In this document: one piece after another, positions 20,400 to 32,600 of the stretch
Position numbering within the stretch: the stretch's first letter is position 1
Layout of the letters: every line of letters starts with the position of its first letter
Origin: Tanypteryx hageni
Lineage: Eukaryota > Arthropoda > Insecta > Odonata > Petaluridae
Direction of reading: 5' to 3'
Assembly: GCA_028673005.1 (NCBI GenBank)
Contig: CM054116.1
Coordinates: 33,824,854-33,888,853 of the forward strand
Length of the DNA: 64,000 nt
Translations under genes and position numbers: made by a program
Notes under the pieces: model-generated
Told to the model about the DNA's origin: nothing
Seen by the model: only the letters and a program-made list of their open reading frames with translations
Databases searched by the model: none

Positions 20400-23057
20400 A
20401 AAAACTTTATGGTAACAGTGACAGTTAATGATAGATTAATAGCCGTAAAACTTCAGATGGAGCCAGTGGAAATGCTTATAATTCAAGTGTATATGCCAAC
20501 GACTAATGCTGGCGACGACGAAGTAGATGAAATCTATGAACAGATTATGGAGATATTGGAGGAGGAGGGAAAAGGAAGGATCACCACCATAGTAATGGGA
20601 GATTGGAACAGTGTAGTCGGAGAGGGACAGGAAGATAACATAGTGGGAAAATATGGACTAGGGAAGAGAAATGAAAGAGGGGATAAACTTGTGGAATTCT
20701 GCCATAGAAATAGATTAATTGTAACTAATACATGGTTTAAGCATCACCAGCGGAGACTTTACACATGGAGAAGCCCAGGAGACCAGAGACGATACCAGAT
20801 AGATTACATACTAGTCAATGAAAGATTTAGAAATAGCATTAAAAATGTGAAAACACTACCAGGGGCAGATATCGATTCTGACCACAACCTTTTGGTGGCA
20901 AATATACAATGTAGACTGAAGAGCGTTAAGAGAAACGTAAGAGTTAACAAGAAATGGAACTTAGAGGAACTCCTTAAAAACAAGGAGGCTATCATGACTG
21001 AGCTGGAGGAAAGGTTGGGGGAGAGAGATGAAGAAAATAGGAAGAATGTAGATGAGGAGTGGAGATACATCCATAGCAACATTAAAGATGTAATGGAAAA
21101 GAAGGTAGGAAAGATAACGGGTGAAAGAAACAAAAAACCCTGGATCACAGCAGCCATGCTGCAAAAAATGGAAGAGCGGAGAAAGTGGAAGAACATAAAC
21201 ACTGAAGAAGGCCAAAGAAAGTAAAAGGAGTTAAATAATGCTTTAAGAAGGGAAACAGATAAAGCCAGAGAACAGTGGATAAATGAGAAATGCGAGGAGA
21301 TTGTCGAATGTGAAAGAATTTGTAGAACAGACCTCATGTATAGCAAAGCAAGGGAACTATTCAAGAAAAAAGCAAGAAAGATAGGACGTAAAGGAATCAT
21401 GAACAAAAGTGGTAAAATAGTATCGGAGCCAGACAATGTAAAGAATGTCTGGAAAGAATACATTGAGGTTCTGTATGACAAAGAAGGAAAGCCAAGAAAT
21501 ATTGAATTAAATGAAGAAGAGGATGTGGAAGAAGATCAGCTAGGACCAAGTATTCTCGAGTCTGAAGTTAAAAGAGCAATTGATGACATGAAAAGAAGAA
21601 AGGCAGTTGGGAGTGATGATATACCCGTGGACGTTCTTAAGGTTTTGGGGTCTAAAGCAGTTAAGCAACTCAACAAAATTTTTTAACCAAGTATATGATA
21701 CTGGCGTATGGCCTGAAGATTTTTTAGATGTTGTGATGGTACCACTGGAGAAAAAGAACAATGCAAAATGTTGTAAGGATTACAGAACTATTAGTTTAAT
21801 TTCTCATACAGCTAAAGTTCTAACCAGAATAATAACCAAAAGAATTGAATGTAAAATAGAAAAGGAGCTGCAAGATAATCAGTTTTGTTTTAGAAGAGGA
21901 AGGGGGACTAGAGATGCTATAGGATGTATGAGGATGATGATAGAAAGAGCGCTAGAAGTCAATAAAGATATGTATTTTTGTTTTGTAGATTGGGAGAAAG
22001 CTTTTGACCGAGTGAAATGGGATAAGATGCTGGGTATTTTAAACAAAATAGGAATAGATTGGAAAGATAAAAGACTGCTTAAAAACCTTTACTTTGATCA
22101 AAAGATTAGAGTTAGGGTTGAAGGAGAAGAAACAGAAAGTACTTCAATAGGGAGGGGAGTGAGGCAGGGTTGTCCTATTTCACCAGCGATATTTAATATG
22201 TATGCAGAAACAATAACAGAAGAAGCGTTGATGGAAGAGAAAGGATTTAAGATAGGAGGTGAAAGTATTACCACCATTAAATACGCAGATGATCAGGGCT
22301 TAATAGCAGAAGGCGAGAAAGAGCTTCAGAGGATGACAGACAGACTAGTTGAGGTTGGCCAACAATATGGAATGAAGATCAATACAGAAAAAACGAAAGT
22401 CATGGTGGTTTCAAAGGAACATAAAGAATTAAATATAATGGTAAATGGCCAAAAATTGGAACAAGTAAGTAGTTTCAAATATCTCGGCAGTATTTTAGCA
22501 CAGGATGGAAGTAGTACACAGGACATCAGAAGTAGGATTGCAATGGCAAAAGCAGCATTTAACGAGAAGAAGGAGCTTCTCACAAGCAAGAAAATAAATC
22601 TAGAAACAAGGAAGAAATTAGCAAAATGCTACATATGGAGCATAGCTCTTTATGGTGCAGAGACGTGGACGATAAGGAGAAAGGAGGAAAAATATTTAGA
22701 AAGTTTTGAGATGTGGGTATGGAGAAGAATGATGAAAGTGAAATGGACAGAGAGGAAGAGAAACGAAGAAGTATTAGAAATGGTGGGAGAAGATAGGATG
22801 CTAATAAAAACAATCAGGAAAAGAAAAGCAAATTGATAGGGCACATATTGAGAAGACAGTGTTTACAAAGGACGATCTTAGAAGGAAAAATTAGTGGAAA
22901 AAGAGGAAGAGGGAGAAAAAGAATAGGAATATTAGATAATATAAAGCAGGGATATACTACTTATAGAGGTATAAAAGAGGCTTCTAGGGAGAGAGAGAAA
23001 TGGAGGCAGCGATTCAGTTAAAACCTGTCTTCGGACAGAAGCATGATGATGATGACA
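20400..23057 (+). mobile_element. RTE-type non-LTR retrotransposon, 5'-truncated
   Basis: It runs from inside the endonuclease to the 3' tail. The 3' end has a hairpin (CTGTC TTCG GACAG, about 23026-23039) followed by a (ATG)n-type tail, ATGATGATGATG, as is usual for RTE elements, which end in microsatellites rather than poly(A). It lies inside the hAT-like element. Confidence 0.85.
20409..23021 (+). pseudogene. RTE endonuclease-reverse transcriptase, broken
   Basis: 20409-21221 encodes the C-terminal part of an APE-type endonuclease (VMGDWNSVVG, QIDYILVNERF, SDHNLLV). An in-frame TAA at 21222-21224 interrupts the linker, which then continues in the same frame. At the T6 run near 21680 the frame shifts and the RT domain follows (21687-22830): DYRTISLISHT, FVDWEKAFDRV (motif A), GVRQGCPISP, and KYADDQG with the catalytic YADD. 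A missing G near 22835 causes another shift before the C-terminus (IGHILRRQCL ... EKWRQRFS, stop at 23021). So one stop and two frameshifts, with the RT catalytic motifs preserved. The proteins resemble RTE/BovB-clade sequences often misannotated as craniofacial development protein 2. Confidence 0.9.
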
Positions 23058-23262
23058 ACACATATGCACGTATAAAATATAACAACATGGATCAATAAAA
23101 GATGAAAGATAAATATATATTAATTTTAAAAAATAATACAGAAACACACACATATACAATGCCGTGAAATCAAAACATTGGCTCTTCATGGCGTCAATCA
23201 ATCTCTGGGGCAATAGGGAGTTGCCTGTTTTGCTACCCCGCTCCGCTGGCCCTGCCTATATA

Positions 23263-23568
23263 GTAAGAAGCAGCTATTTATAACGATTTGGAGAAAATAC
23301 GAATTGATTATCATTTGTAGTGAAAAATATATTTACTAATAATTTTCACAAGGATTATATTTTAACATATTTTGATGTATACCATTCAAACCTGGCCTGG
23401 CTTCAAATCGTTATTCATTTAGATTTCCGATCTCGTGCTGCGCGAGACATAACGTGATCTGGAGATACATCCACCCACATCCGCCGGTGTCAAAGATGGC
23501 TTTCTGAGAGTTGTTCTTGTATTCTGTTTGTATCTATTGCATCGTCGTAAGCCAATAACTTCATAAGC
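23263..23568 (+). promoter_or_regulatory. CCT5 promoter and 5' UTR region
   Basis: Only about 300 bp separate the hAT/RTE insertion from the CCT5 start codon. The stretch 23420-23560 is richer in GC/CpG than its surroundings and has no TATA box near a plausible start site. A TCTCG ... CGAGA inverted motif lies at about 23431-23447. The transcription start cannot be placed by eye. Confidence 0.4.
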
Positions 23569-23676
23569 ATGGCGTCAATGCCAGGAACATTAGCTTTTGA
23601 TGAGTATGGCCGTCCGTTTATCATAATTAAGGATCAAGATAAACAAAAACGATTAACCGGTCTTGATGCAATCAAG
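23569..23676 (+). CDS. CCT5: CCT5 exon 1
   Basis: Residues 1-36, N-terminal tail; ends in an AAG codon followed by the donor GTAATG. Intron 1 is 189 bp. Confidence 0.95.
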
Positions 23677-26600
23677 GTAATGTGGAACAATGGCATCCAA
23701 AATTTGCTAACACGTGTTTTTATAAATACTTATAATTCATACATTTGTCATCATTTTTACATTTATTGGTCAGGTTTATATGCAGTGTAGCATAAATTGT
23801 TTTATAAGCCCGGATTGTATGCTTTTCCTAATTTTTTTCCTTTTTAACGGAAAATTGCGTTCCAGTCTCATATTCTAGCCGGACGAGCCATTGCGAATAC
23901 CTTGAAGACTTCCTTGGGACCCAAAGGTTTAGATAAAATGATGGTTTCCCCAGATGGTGATGTCACTGTAACAAATGATGGGGCTACTATTTTGAAATTG
24001 ATGGACGTTGACCATGAAATCGCGAAACTTATGGTCCAACTGTCACAATCACAAGATGATGAAATTGGGGATGGTACAACCGGCGTTGTTGGTTAGTAAC
24101 ATTTGTGTATATTAGACCGTAGCGTGCTAGTAGTTGAGTCGCCTTAAATGCCAGTTAATATTTATCAAGTATCAATTCTATCCAAATAAGGATAAATTCT
24201 CCGTTCGGAGTAGAGTCAAATATTTCCTAATGATGGACTCCATTTTAGTTAGGTAAGAATTATAATCAATACTTTTGAATAGATTTATTGTTATTAATGA
24301 CCCCAGACTGGTAAATGCACTAAAAGTGGCATTTCTAAGTTTTTTAATGTAATTCCTTTGTGATTAAAATGAGATTAAATTTTTAGAGGTTTTTTTATTG
24401 CGGTTTTTAATGTGAAATAAAATTGTTTTACAAGTTGGAGTGAGTCTCGTACAAAATTATTTTGCTTGAATGCATTAGTTGGCAAGTTTCCGAATTTTAA
24501 AAAGTGCTTCTAGAATTTGTAACACGATTAGATTCTAGACTCAATAGGCTTCCTGTTCACGGTGGTTAATTTTTTTATAATTATTCCTTTTAGTATTGGC
24601 TGGTTCCCTCCTAGAACAGGCTGAGCAATTGTTGGACAAGGGGATCCATCCAATCCGTATTGCCGATGGGTTTGAATTGGCAGCTCAGTGTGCTGTAAAG
24701 CATCTGGATTCCGTAGCTGAATCATTTCCAGTTGATATAAACAATCTTGAACCTCTTATACAGACTGCCATGACAACTCTTGGGTCAAAAATGTAAGTTT
24801 AGCTTAGTTATAAGTTTCAATCAATATGTATAAAATATCGGGGCTTGGGTTTGCTATTATGCTCCCCAATACCTTTGACTGTTATCATTTATATTGTTCT
24901 GCTGTCAGATATATTTTCAGTGATGTCAGCTTACACTTCTAATAGGATTGGGGCTGGTTAGAGGTGGGATTTTTATGATAATGTCTATTTTTCGTTTGGG
25001 TAAGTTCTAATAGTTCAGCAAATTTGTGTTTACTTGGATTCTTTGCCTAGCACCCTTATCTCCTGTTCTGCTGTCAACATTTAAAATTTTCACTTGTGGA
25101 GTAGAATATTCAACCTATTCCAGTATCAGATTTTGCACCAACAAGAACGTGGATTTACTTTGTTAAATTTTTCAAGCTGTTGTGTTCATTGGAAATAAGT
25201 CCAATTGTTAGTTTTAATACATGTAATATAGAAATTTCTTTCTTGTTGAGTTAACTATTGCCAAGGGTAGAATTGTTGAAAATTACGGTACTTTACCATT
25301 ATAACCTTCACAAAATATTAATTATGGAATCTTGTTTGCTTTAAGTTGTGTATAACTACAATTGTTGCATATTTGTATCTAATTTTGTTATTGTATTGTT
25401 GTCTACCACTCATCCCAACGGGGAGGAAATAAAATTAATCCAATCCCCCCAATGCAGGGGCTTAAGGGGGTGCCAGCCCCTTTTATGGACTGCAACAAAA
25501 CCTCAATGCAGGGGTTTGCCTTTCACATTTGCATTCTCTGTTGGGTTTTTTTCAGTTAAGCTTGGTTTTCCTTCCACATTGACATTTGCAAAGAACACAT
25601 CAACTCTTCGTAGTTTATTGCAAGTCTTTTGTTGGTTTTTGTGATGTCTATGACGAAAAAATAATATTTTGTGGGGACATAACGGGAAAGTACCAAAATT
25701 ACCGTAAAAATTTAAAAAAATACAAACATTTAACTAAGTTGTACATTAATGAGAAAAGAGGAGAGAACGGAATGGGGCTGCTTTGGTTAGTCGTAAAATC
25801 TTTTTTGTGTCACGAAATAAATAAACTTTTGTAAGAATCCAGTAAATGGTTCAGAACATGTTTTAGGAGCTCAAGGTTACTACTGTCCGCGTCAAAAAGA
25901 CGTGTATCTCAACTTTGACGCGCGATCATTTGCGCTACGTTTATTGGAAAGAATATACAAAAATACCATAGGAAAGCTTATTTTATGCTTAATAAGGTTT
26001 GAGTTTTTAATATTTTTAGAAAGAAAATGTAAAATTTTACGGCGAGTTAAACACAGAAACTACCCATAAAAACCAGCTACGCAGCCAACTTTCGCGAAAG
26101 TAGTCATATATAATAATTCATAAACGAATACCTACTAAACAAAATCTTTTGGAATTTAAAACAGTGATGAACTAAGATATAATAGAGGCAATTCAATAAT
26201 TTTCTAAGCTCTATGTTAATTACAATGGTTTTAATCGGGTTACAACTTTAAAAAGAAACTCGTCAGTGGGGAAAAATGATAGAGGAATTCTGAAAACACT
26301 ATTGTAAAGAGAGACAAAGATTTTTTGTAGGAATCAGATTTTTTTGACGTTTTTGTTTTTGTTTAATTAATTTTAATCTACACACAGTACCGTATGTGTT
26401 GCTTTCTGGGCGCTTTGCGATGTTGCCAAATGTCTCCTTTCTCTCCCTCGCTGGTAGGCGGTCTCTCACCTTCGTCATGGCCCGCACAAAACCCCTTGAT
26501 ATCCTCTTAAGTTTCGTCCTCACTGATTTCGTCGCTACTGGAATCCTCATTGAGGTTGATAATAAAGGGTTCCACGATACGGGGCTTGGTCACAATAACA

Positions 26601-29600
26601 ATAGCGATTTCATGATCTATCTCATTTAAAATCCTCCTAAAATACTCTTCAAAGTGTCGAGCATTCATCTCGGAATGATAGTCACCTTCCTTTTTGTTTC
26701 CCTCGAACACGAGCATACAGTCATTCTCAGGCTGGAGAAAAACATCTTCACTCCCTATATGCAAAATAATTATTCTTTTTCCGGCACCCGAGGGAGTAAT
26801 AAGGCCACCTTTCCAGCAATTGACCTCTTGAATTACACCTCGATCAAAGTCAATATCATTATTACTTTCATTCACATTTTCCTGCCAACCCTATGATAGT
26901 GTGTGATTTGCTCCACAAAATGTTTCATCCAAATATATAATTTTCCATCCTCTTTGACGAGCTGACTTTGTTTCCAGAATAAACTTTGCACGTTGGTCCA
27001 GGATTCGCGCTCGACCGCTGCTTTTTTTGGGAGAACTTTCTGAAGGACGCACATTTTCCTTGCACTCATTACTTACATTTACTACAGTCCTTTCACTAAC
27101 ATTACAACACATTGCAGTATTTTTAACTACTTGATTAGGATCAAATTTAATCACACCATCTTTGACCATTTGAAAAAATGTTCTAGCACTTTGAATGACA
27201 TTTTTCTCATGACTACGTAATTTTTCGTTAATCACAAAAGGCTCACTTTCTAAATTATTTTCTTGATCGCTCGAGAAAAGACCGTATTTGTTACTACTAA
27301 TATTTTCTATTCGTTGTAAAGCTTGTCGCTTTCTTCAAGGCATAGCGAAAACACGAGGCACCAACTGGACTGAGATGAGACACTAAATGAACTAAGAAAA
27401 CAAAACTCTAGACAAAACAAGTACCTTCTTTATTACTCATTATATGAGTCATTAGCAACCTCCAATGAGGCTAGATATAGAGAGAAAGAGATAGGAGTTT
27501 AAATCCCGCTCAGCCATCCCGCACGCCCGATTGGTGTGGCAACGTCGCTACCTACATCAGCATAGGAAATGAAGCGCCTTATGGCTACAAAGAAAAATAT
27601 CTATATAAATTTATTAAAAATCTGATTCCTACAAAATATTTTCTTTATGTCTCTCTTTACAACAGTGTTTTCAGAATTCCTCTATCATTTTTCCCCACTG
27701 ACGAGTTTCTTTTTAAAGTTATAGCCCAATTAAAACCATTGTAATTAACATAGAGCTTAGAAAATTATTGCATTGCCTCTATTATATCTTAGTTCATCAC
27801 TTTTAAATTTCAAAAGATTTTGTTTAGTAGTTATTCGTTTATGAATTATTATATATGACTACTTTCGCGAAAGTTGGCTGCGTAGCTGGTTTTTATGGGT
27901 AGTTTCTGTGTTTAACTCGCCGTAAAATTTTACATTTTCTTTCTAAAAATATTAAAAACTCAAACCTTATTAAGCATAAAATAAGCTTTCCTATGGTATT
28001 TTTGTATATTCTTTCCAATAAACGTAGCGCAAATGATCGCACGTCAAAGTTGAGATGCACATCTTTTTGACGCAGACAGTAGGTGTTCTTTTGTCGTGTT
28101 TTGACATGCTGGATTTGTTGAATCTGCCATGTTTATAATGTGCTGTATGTTCTTTGAAACATGTTTTTGTTTCGCTTGGTTAATCCTATGTAGTACAAGT
28201 CACATCCATTGCATTTTTTTTTTAATGGTAGAATTGTGGACATTCCTTGCATGTGGTTATAACAAACCAGTTAGTAGTAGTTGTGAGAGGAAGTCTCTGT
28301 GATAACTGCATAATAACTTACTTTCAGATTTAATGCTTGAGTTAGAAGAGATATTCATATGATGAAATAGGCCCAAGTTTTTTTCAATGCATTACATATA
28401 TTTTATAATTTTTGAAGAGGTGTTATTCTTAAGGAAAGGTTGGAATCTTAAATGAAATAGCTATTCTCTTAACACCTTGCATACCGGTCATGAGAATTCT
28501 CGTGTTACGTGTGCCAGCTGTTGCATATCGCTCACGAGAATTCTCGTTTTTCGAGCAGAGGTAACTAACACCATTTACTAAATTTTTCATGGACTTCTAT
28601 CTAACGCTATTTGTACACTTGTCTAATGCATTGGGTATTCTTTTAGTTCCATTTTTTCGGTTTTCATAGCAGAATTTGTTATTGGTTTGTCTTTCGAATA
28701 CCTTTGTTTACATTTTCAGTTTCCATCATGCGCACAGTGAAAGGCATGGCTATCTTTGTGAAGGTGATATTTTAAACGAATTGTGTTTGTCAGATTATCC
28801 CAGTATGAACAACGGATATTTGTCTAGTTCAGATGAAAATTCAAGTGACTCAGATGTATATCTAACTAGAAACTAGTGTGTGTTCCATTCACAAAAAAAA
28901 AGAAACGAAACATGATATTTTTGTAAATGCTGTGGAGCTCCTCTGCTGTTTAAAAAATATTATACCCTAAATAAGTGCTGAATGTATTCAGGAACCTACA
29001 CAGCAATTTTCAAGAAAATAAAAGAATGGCAGGTCAAATTATGCTTCTTTTTTTCAATTTCATGCTTGAAATTGTTGGGGTTATGAGAAATGTACGGGGA
29101 ATTACATCCGGTACGCAAGGTGTTAAGTGCCCGACACAACTATCTGCAGCAGTGGCGCCGAAACTCATGAGGAAATAACAAGAAAATGTACCATGTAGTA
29201 ACCGAATGTTATGAAATTCCCCTAGGTTGAATTTTGGGATAGGGATTTAGGTTGGTTTTATTCTGCTCTCTCTAGGTTACCCATGGGTCGGGTTGGAGGA
29301 TAGGGGTTTTAGGTTGATTTTATTCTGTGTTTTATAGGTTCCCCAAAGGTAGGTTGACACCTTTCTCTTTATTCACCTCCGCTGTTTTGTGAAAATTTAA
29401 ACGATAAAAAGCTAAATTTCCAAGATACTGTCCCACATAAACAGTCAAATTATGTGCGAACTATGGATTTGCTGGCACCACATAGTACATTTTCTGTCAC
29501 TTTCAGTGCTACTATTGTAGGTGGTCCACTGTGTCGGACACTTGAAAAAGAATCCCCAATTAATTTCATTTGAATTTTAAAAACGTTTAAATAAAGTATT

Positions 29601-32600
29601 TGGTTCAAGTAGGACTTTGTTTTAGTTTAGTGCTAAGTAAGATTTAACAAACGTATTAATTTGGTTATAAATTAATAGCTGTAATTTTTTTATTGGACTG
29701 CCAGAGTTAACAAATGTCACCGTCAAATGGCCGAGATTGCTGTTGATGCAGTGTTGGCTGTGGCAGACATGGAAAAGAGAGATGTTAATTTTGAACTCAT
29801 TAAAGTGGAAGGAAAAGTAGGAGGAAGAATGGAAGATACAATGCTTGTTCGTGGTGTTATTGTAGACAAAGATTTCTCTCACCCCCAAATGCCCAAGGTA
29901 TTTACAATATTCATCTTTTCCCATTATTTGATAGTGGTTTTATTAAACTTTGAATATATTCGGCAATTCAAAAGTTTTTAGAGCCATCAAAATGTTAATA
30001 CAGAAACTTCTCTTATAGGTTCTAAAAGATGTCAAACTGGCTATTCTGACCTGTCCGTTTGAACCTCCAAAGCCAAAAACTAAGCATAAGTTAGATGTTA
30101 CTTCTGTTGAGGATTACAGAGCTCTTCGAAAGTATGAAGCTGAAAAATTTTCTGAGATGGTCCAGCAGGTAAGTTCGTCTGTGTAGTAATTTTTAAGTTT
30201 ATCATTCAAGTATTGAAATTTTTTGATGTTATGTATCTTGTTAATTTTCCCTTAAAGATACTATTTGCTGGGTTTCATTAGAAAATAACCTCAAGCGATT
30301 AATGTATGTGCTGACGAAAATTGTTTTCAGTTAGTTTCTATTGTTTAAATGTGTAGCATCTCATTCCTTAATATAGAAGCTAAATGTGTATTTCAGGTGA
30401 AAGATGCAGGTGCCACATTGGCAATCTGTCAATGGGGTTTTGATGATGAAGCTAATCACCTTCTACTCCAAAGGAACCTTCCAGCTGTTCGGTGGGTTGG
30501 TGGCCCTGAAATTGAGGTAGGTTTATGCATTTTAATGATAAGATGGTCATTGATCTTTATATTGATTTGGTGCATTTAATGCACATAAGGATAATCACCT
30601 TTGTTTTGTGATTTAATGGCTGTCAGCATGTGAGGAAATGTCAGTGAAAGACTGGATATGCAGTAAAACCTGGTATTGACGTTATCGGAATGTACATTTT
30701 CCCGCTATTTACAACCTTTTTTTAGTTCCTGTCAATTTTCCTATGATTCCAATATAAGTAAAACCCAATATTTACACTTTCATTTTAAGTTTTCCCGCTA
30801 TTCGTGCCATTTTGTTAGAATTTCGGATTTTTTAAAAGAATTTAGCATGCAATTCCCAACAGTTTTTAACATTTCTGTGCTTAGCTTTGCAAAAAATCAG
30901 AACTCTTTTGGACAAAGATTTTGAAAACAGCAGGCGATTAGGAACAGCGCCCCTAGAGGCAGAAATATGAACTCTTTCTTTTCAAAACAGCACTCGCTTT
31001 AGCAGATGCTACTCAGGAACACTGTATTTAGAGACTGGAATACGTATGAACTCTGGGTTTAAACTTCAAAACCTCATACGTAAATCACACTAGCAGAGGA
31101 TAAACAGCACACCTAGATACGGAAATATTATTTATGCTATTTGCTCTTTGAACCAAGTATGAATGGTATTGAAAAGATGTTCAAGTTTGGCGCTATGATG
31201 TTTTTACCCTTTCCACTCAAGTTCTGCCCCTTGGCTCCCACAGTTTGTAATTAAATTTAAGTTAATTTGTAATTTGTTGTAATTTAAATTACCGCATTGT
31301 CCTGAATATAACGCGGTGTTTGTTTTTCCGAAAAATTAAATTTTAAAAGTAGTCCTCGCATTATATTCGCATAATAGTAATTTTAAAAGATCGTAAAATC
31401 ATGTTTCGAAAAATCACAGTACATTCCGCATGTCTGTTAAGTGATACAAGGTACTTGTTACATTGTAAACACATCAGGCGTTCATATTACAATGTACTTG
31501 AAAAGCATCTGAGGCGATAATAGATCGAGGTCAGTCGGTGGCTGAACTCCTCATTAGTCATTGAATTGAAGCTATCAGTGCATCGGCGTATTCTTTGTAC
31601 CTACCTTAGCGAGTTTTTACCCATCCGTTATTTTAACAATGGGTGACAATAAGAGTCTTGATCATGTTGAGAAAAAAGGTTCTTCCAAATCCCAGGTTAA
31701 CAGAGGAATCCGATAAAGTTATAACATGAATTTTACAATAGTCGTAGCTCAAGAGGTGAAAAAAAAACCAACTCTATTCAAGCTAAGAAAAAGTATGATG
31801 TTCCTGAAGTAAATATGCCTATGTCTACGTACAATTTTCCAGACAAATGTAATATGGAGAATGTAATGGAAACCCAAGCATACTATACATACTAGCATTT
31901 TAATTCAGCATATATTTTAATATTTCTACTATTAAAAAGTGTGCTGGTTAAGTAAATGAATAAATAGATATACTCTTTATAATCTTAGCTCTTTTAGCAC
32001 TGATTTTATTGTTGGTCGTACTGTAACAAATGAGCGAGTTTAAAAGTAAAATCAGTTTAGCTATTTTTCCTTTTCCCGCAATTTACACTTTTTCTCAGGT
32101 CCCTAAAAAAGTGTAAATAAGGGGTTTTACTGTAATTGATAGGCTTCATAGGTTATAAAATTTTGAAATTGTGTTCTTTTAAATGCTATTAAGCTATTTG
32201 TATATCATGTAATTATAATTTTGCCTTTCAACAGTGAATATAATGACTGCATATGCTCCTAATGTTTTAAATTTTTCTAAATCAATTTCATTTAACATTT
32301 TTATCACTATAAAATATTGCGTTTAAAATTTTGTAGTTATTGCCAATAAATTTAGTAGGTTAGAATATTGTAGCAGTATATATAATCTTTTGTGCATATA
32401 TGGAATATGGCATAAAAATATTTGTTGCTATCAAGTTATTCTGAAATCATAGGTAACTAGTTTAATTAAACTTGATGAAGTAGGATATGATGGAATTTTT
32501 TTCTATTGCAAAACTCTTCATAACAATTGTTTTGAATAGTTTAATCAGGAATGATGAGTTTGTGTATTATTAAAACATGATTTAAAAAAGTATCGGTGTG

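Larger units (their letters stand above)
20196..23254. mobile_element. hAT-like element containing an RTE retrotransposon
   Basis: The left end is CAGGGCCGGCGCAAGGC and the right end is the inverted form, GCTCCGCTGGCCCTG. Both are flanked by the perfect 8-bp duplication CCTATATA (20188-20195 and 23255-23262), the hAT hallmark. No hAT transposase is present. Most of the interior is an RTE copy at about 20400-23057, so the host element was a short non-autonomous hAT that received a retrotransposon. Confidence 0.8.

Noticed and set aside
20804..21481. 225-codon - strand frame rich in Ser, Phe and Leu, resembling a membrane protein
   Set aside because: It is the antisense shadow of the RTE coding region.
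26396..26896. + strand open frames in the intron 3 element
   Set aside because: They are shadows of the - strand transposase relic.
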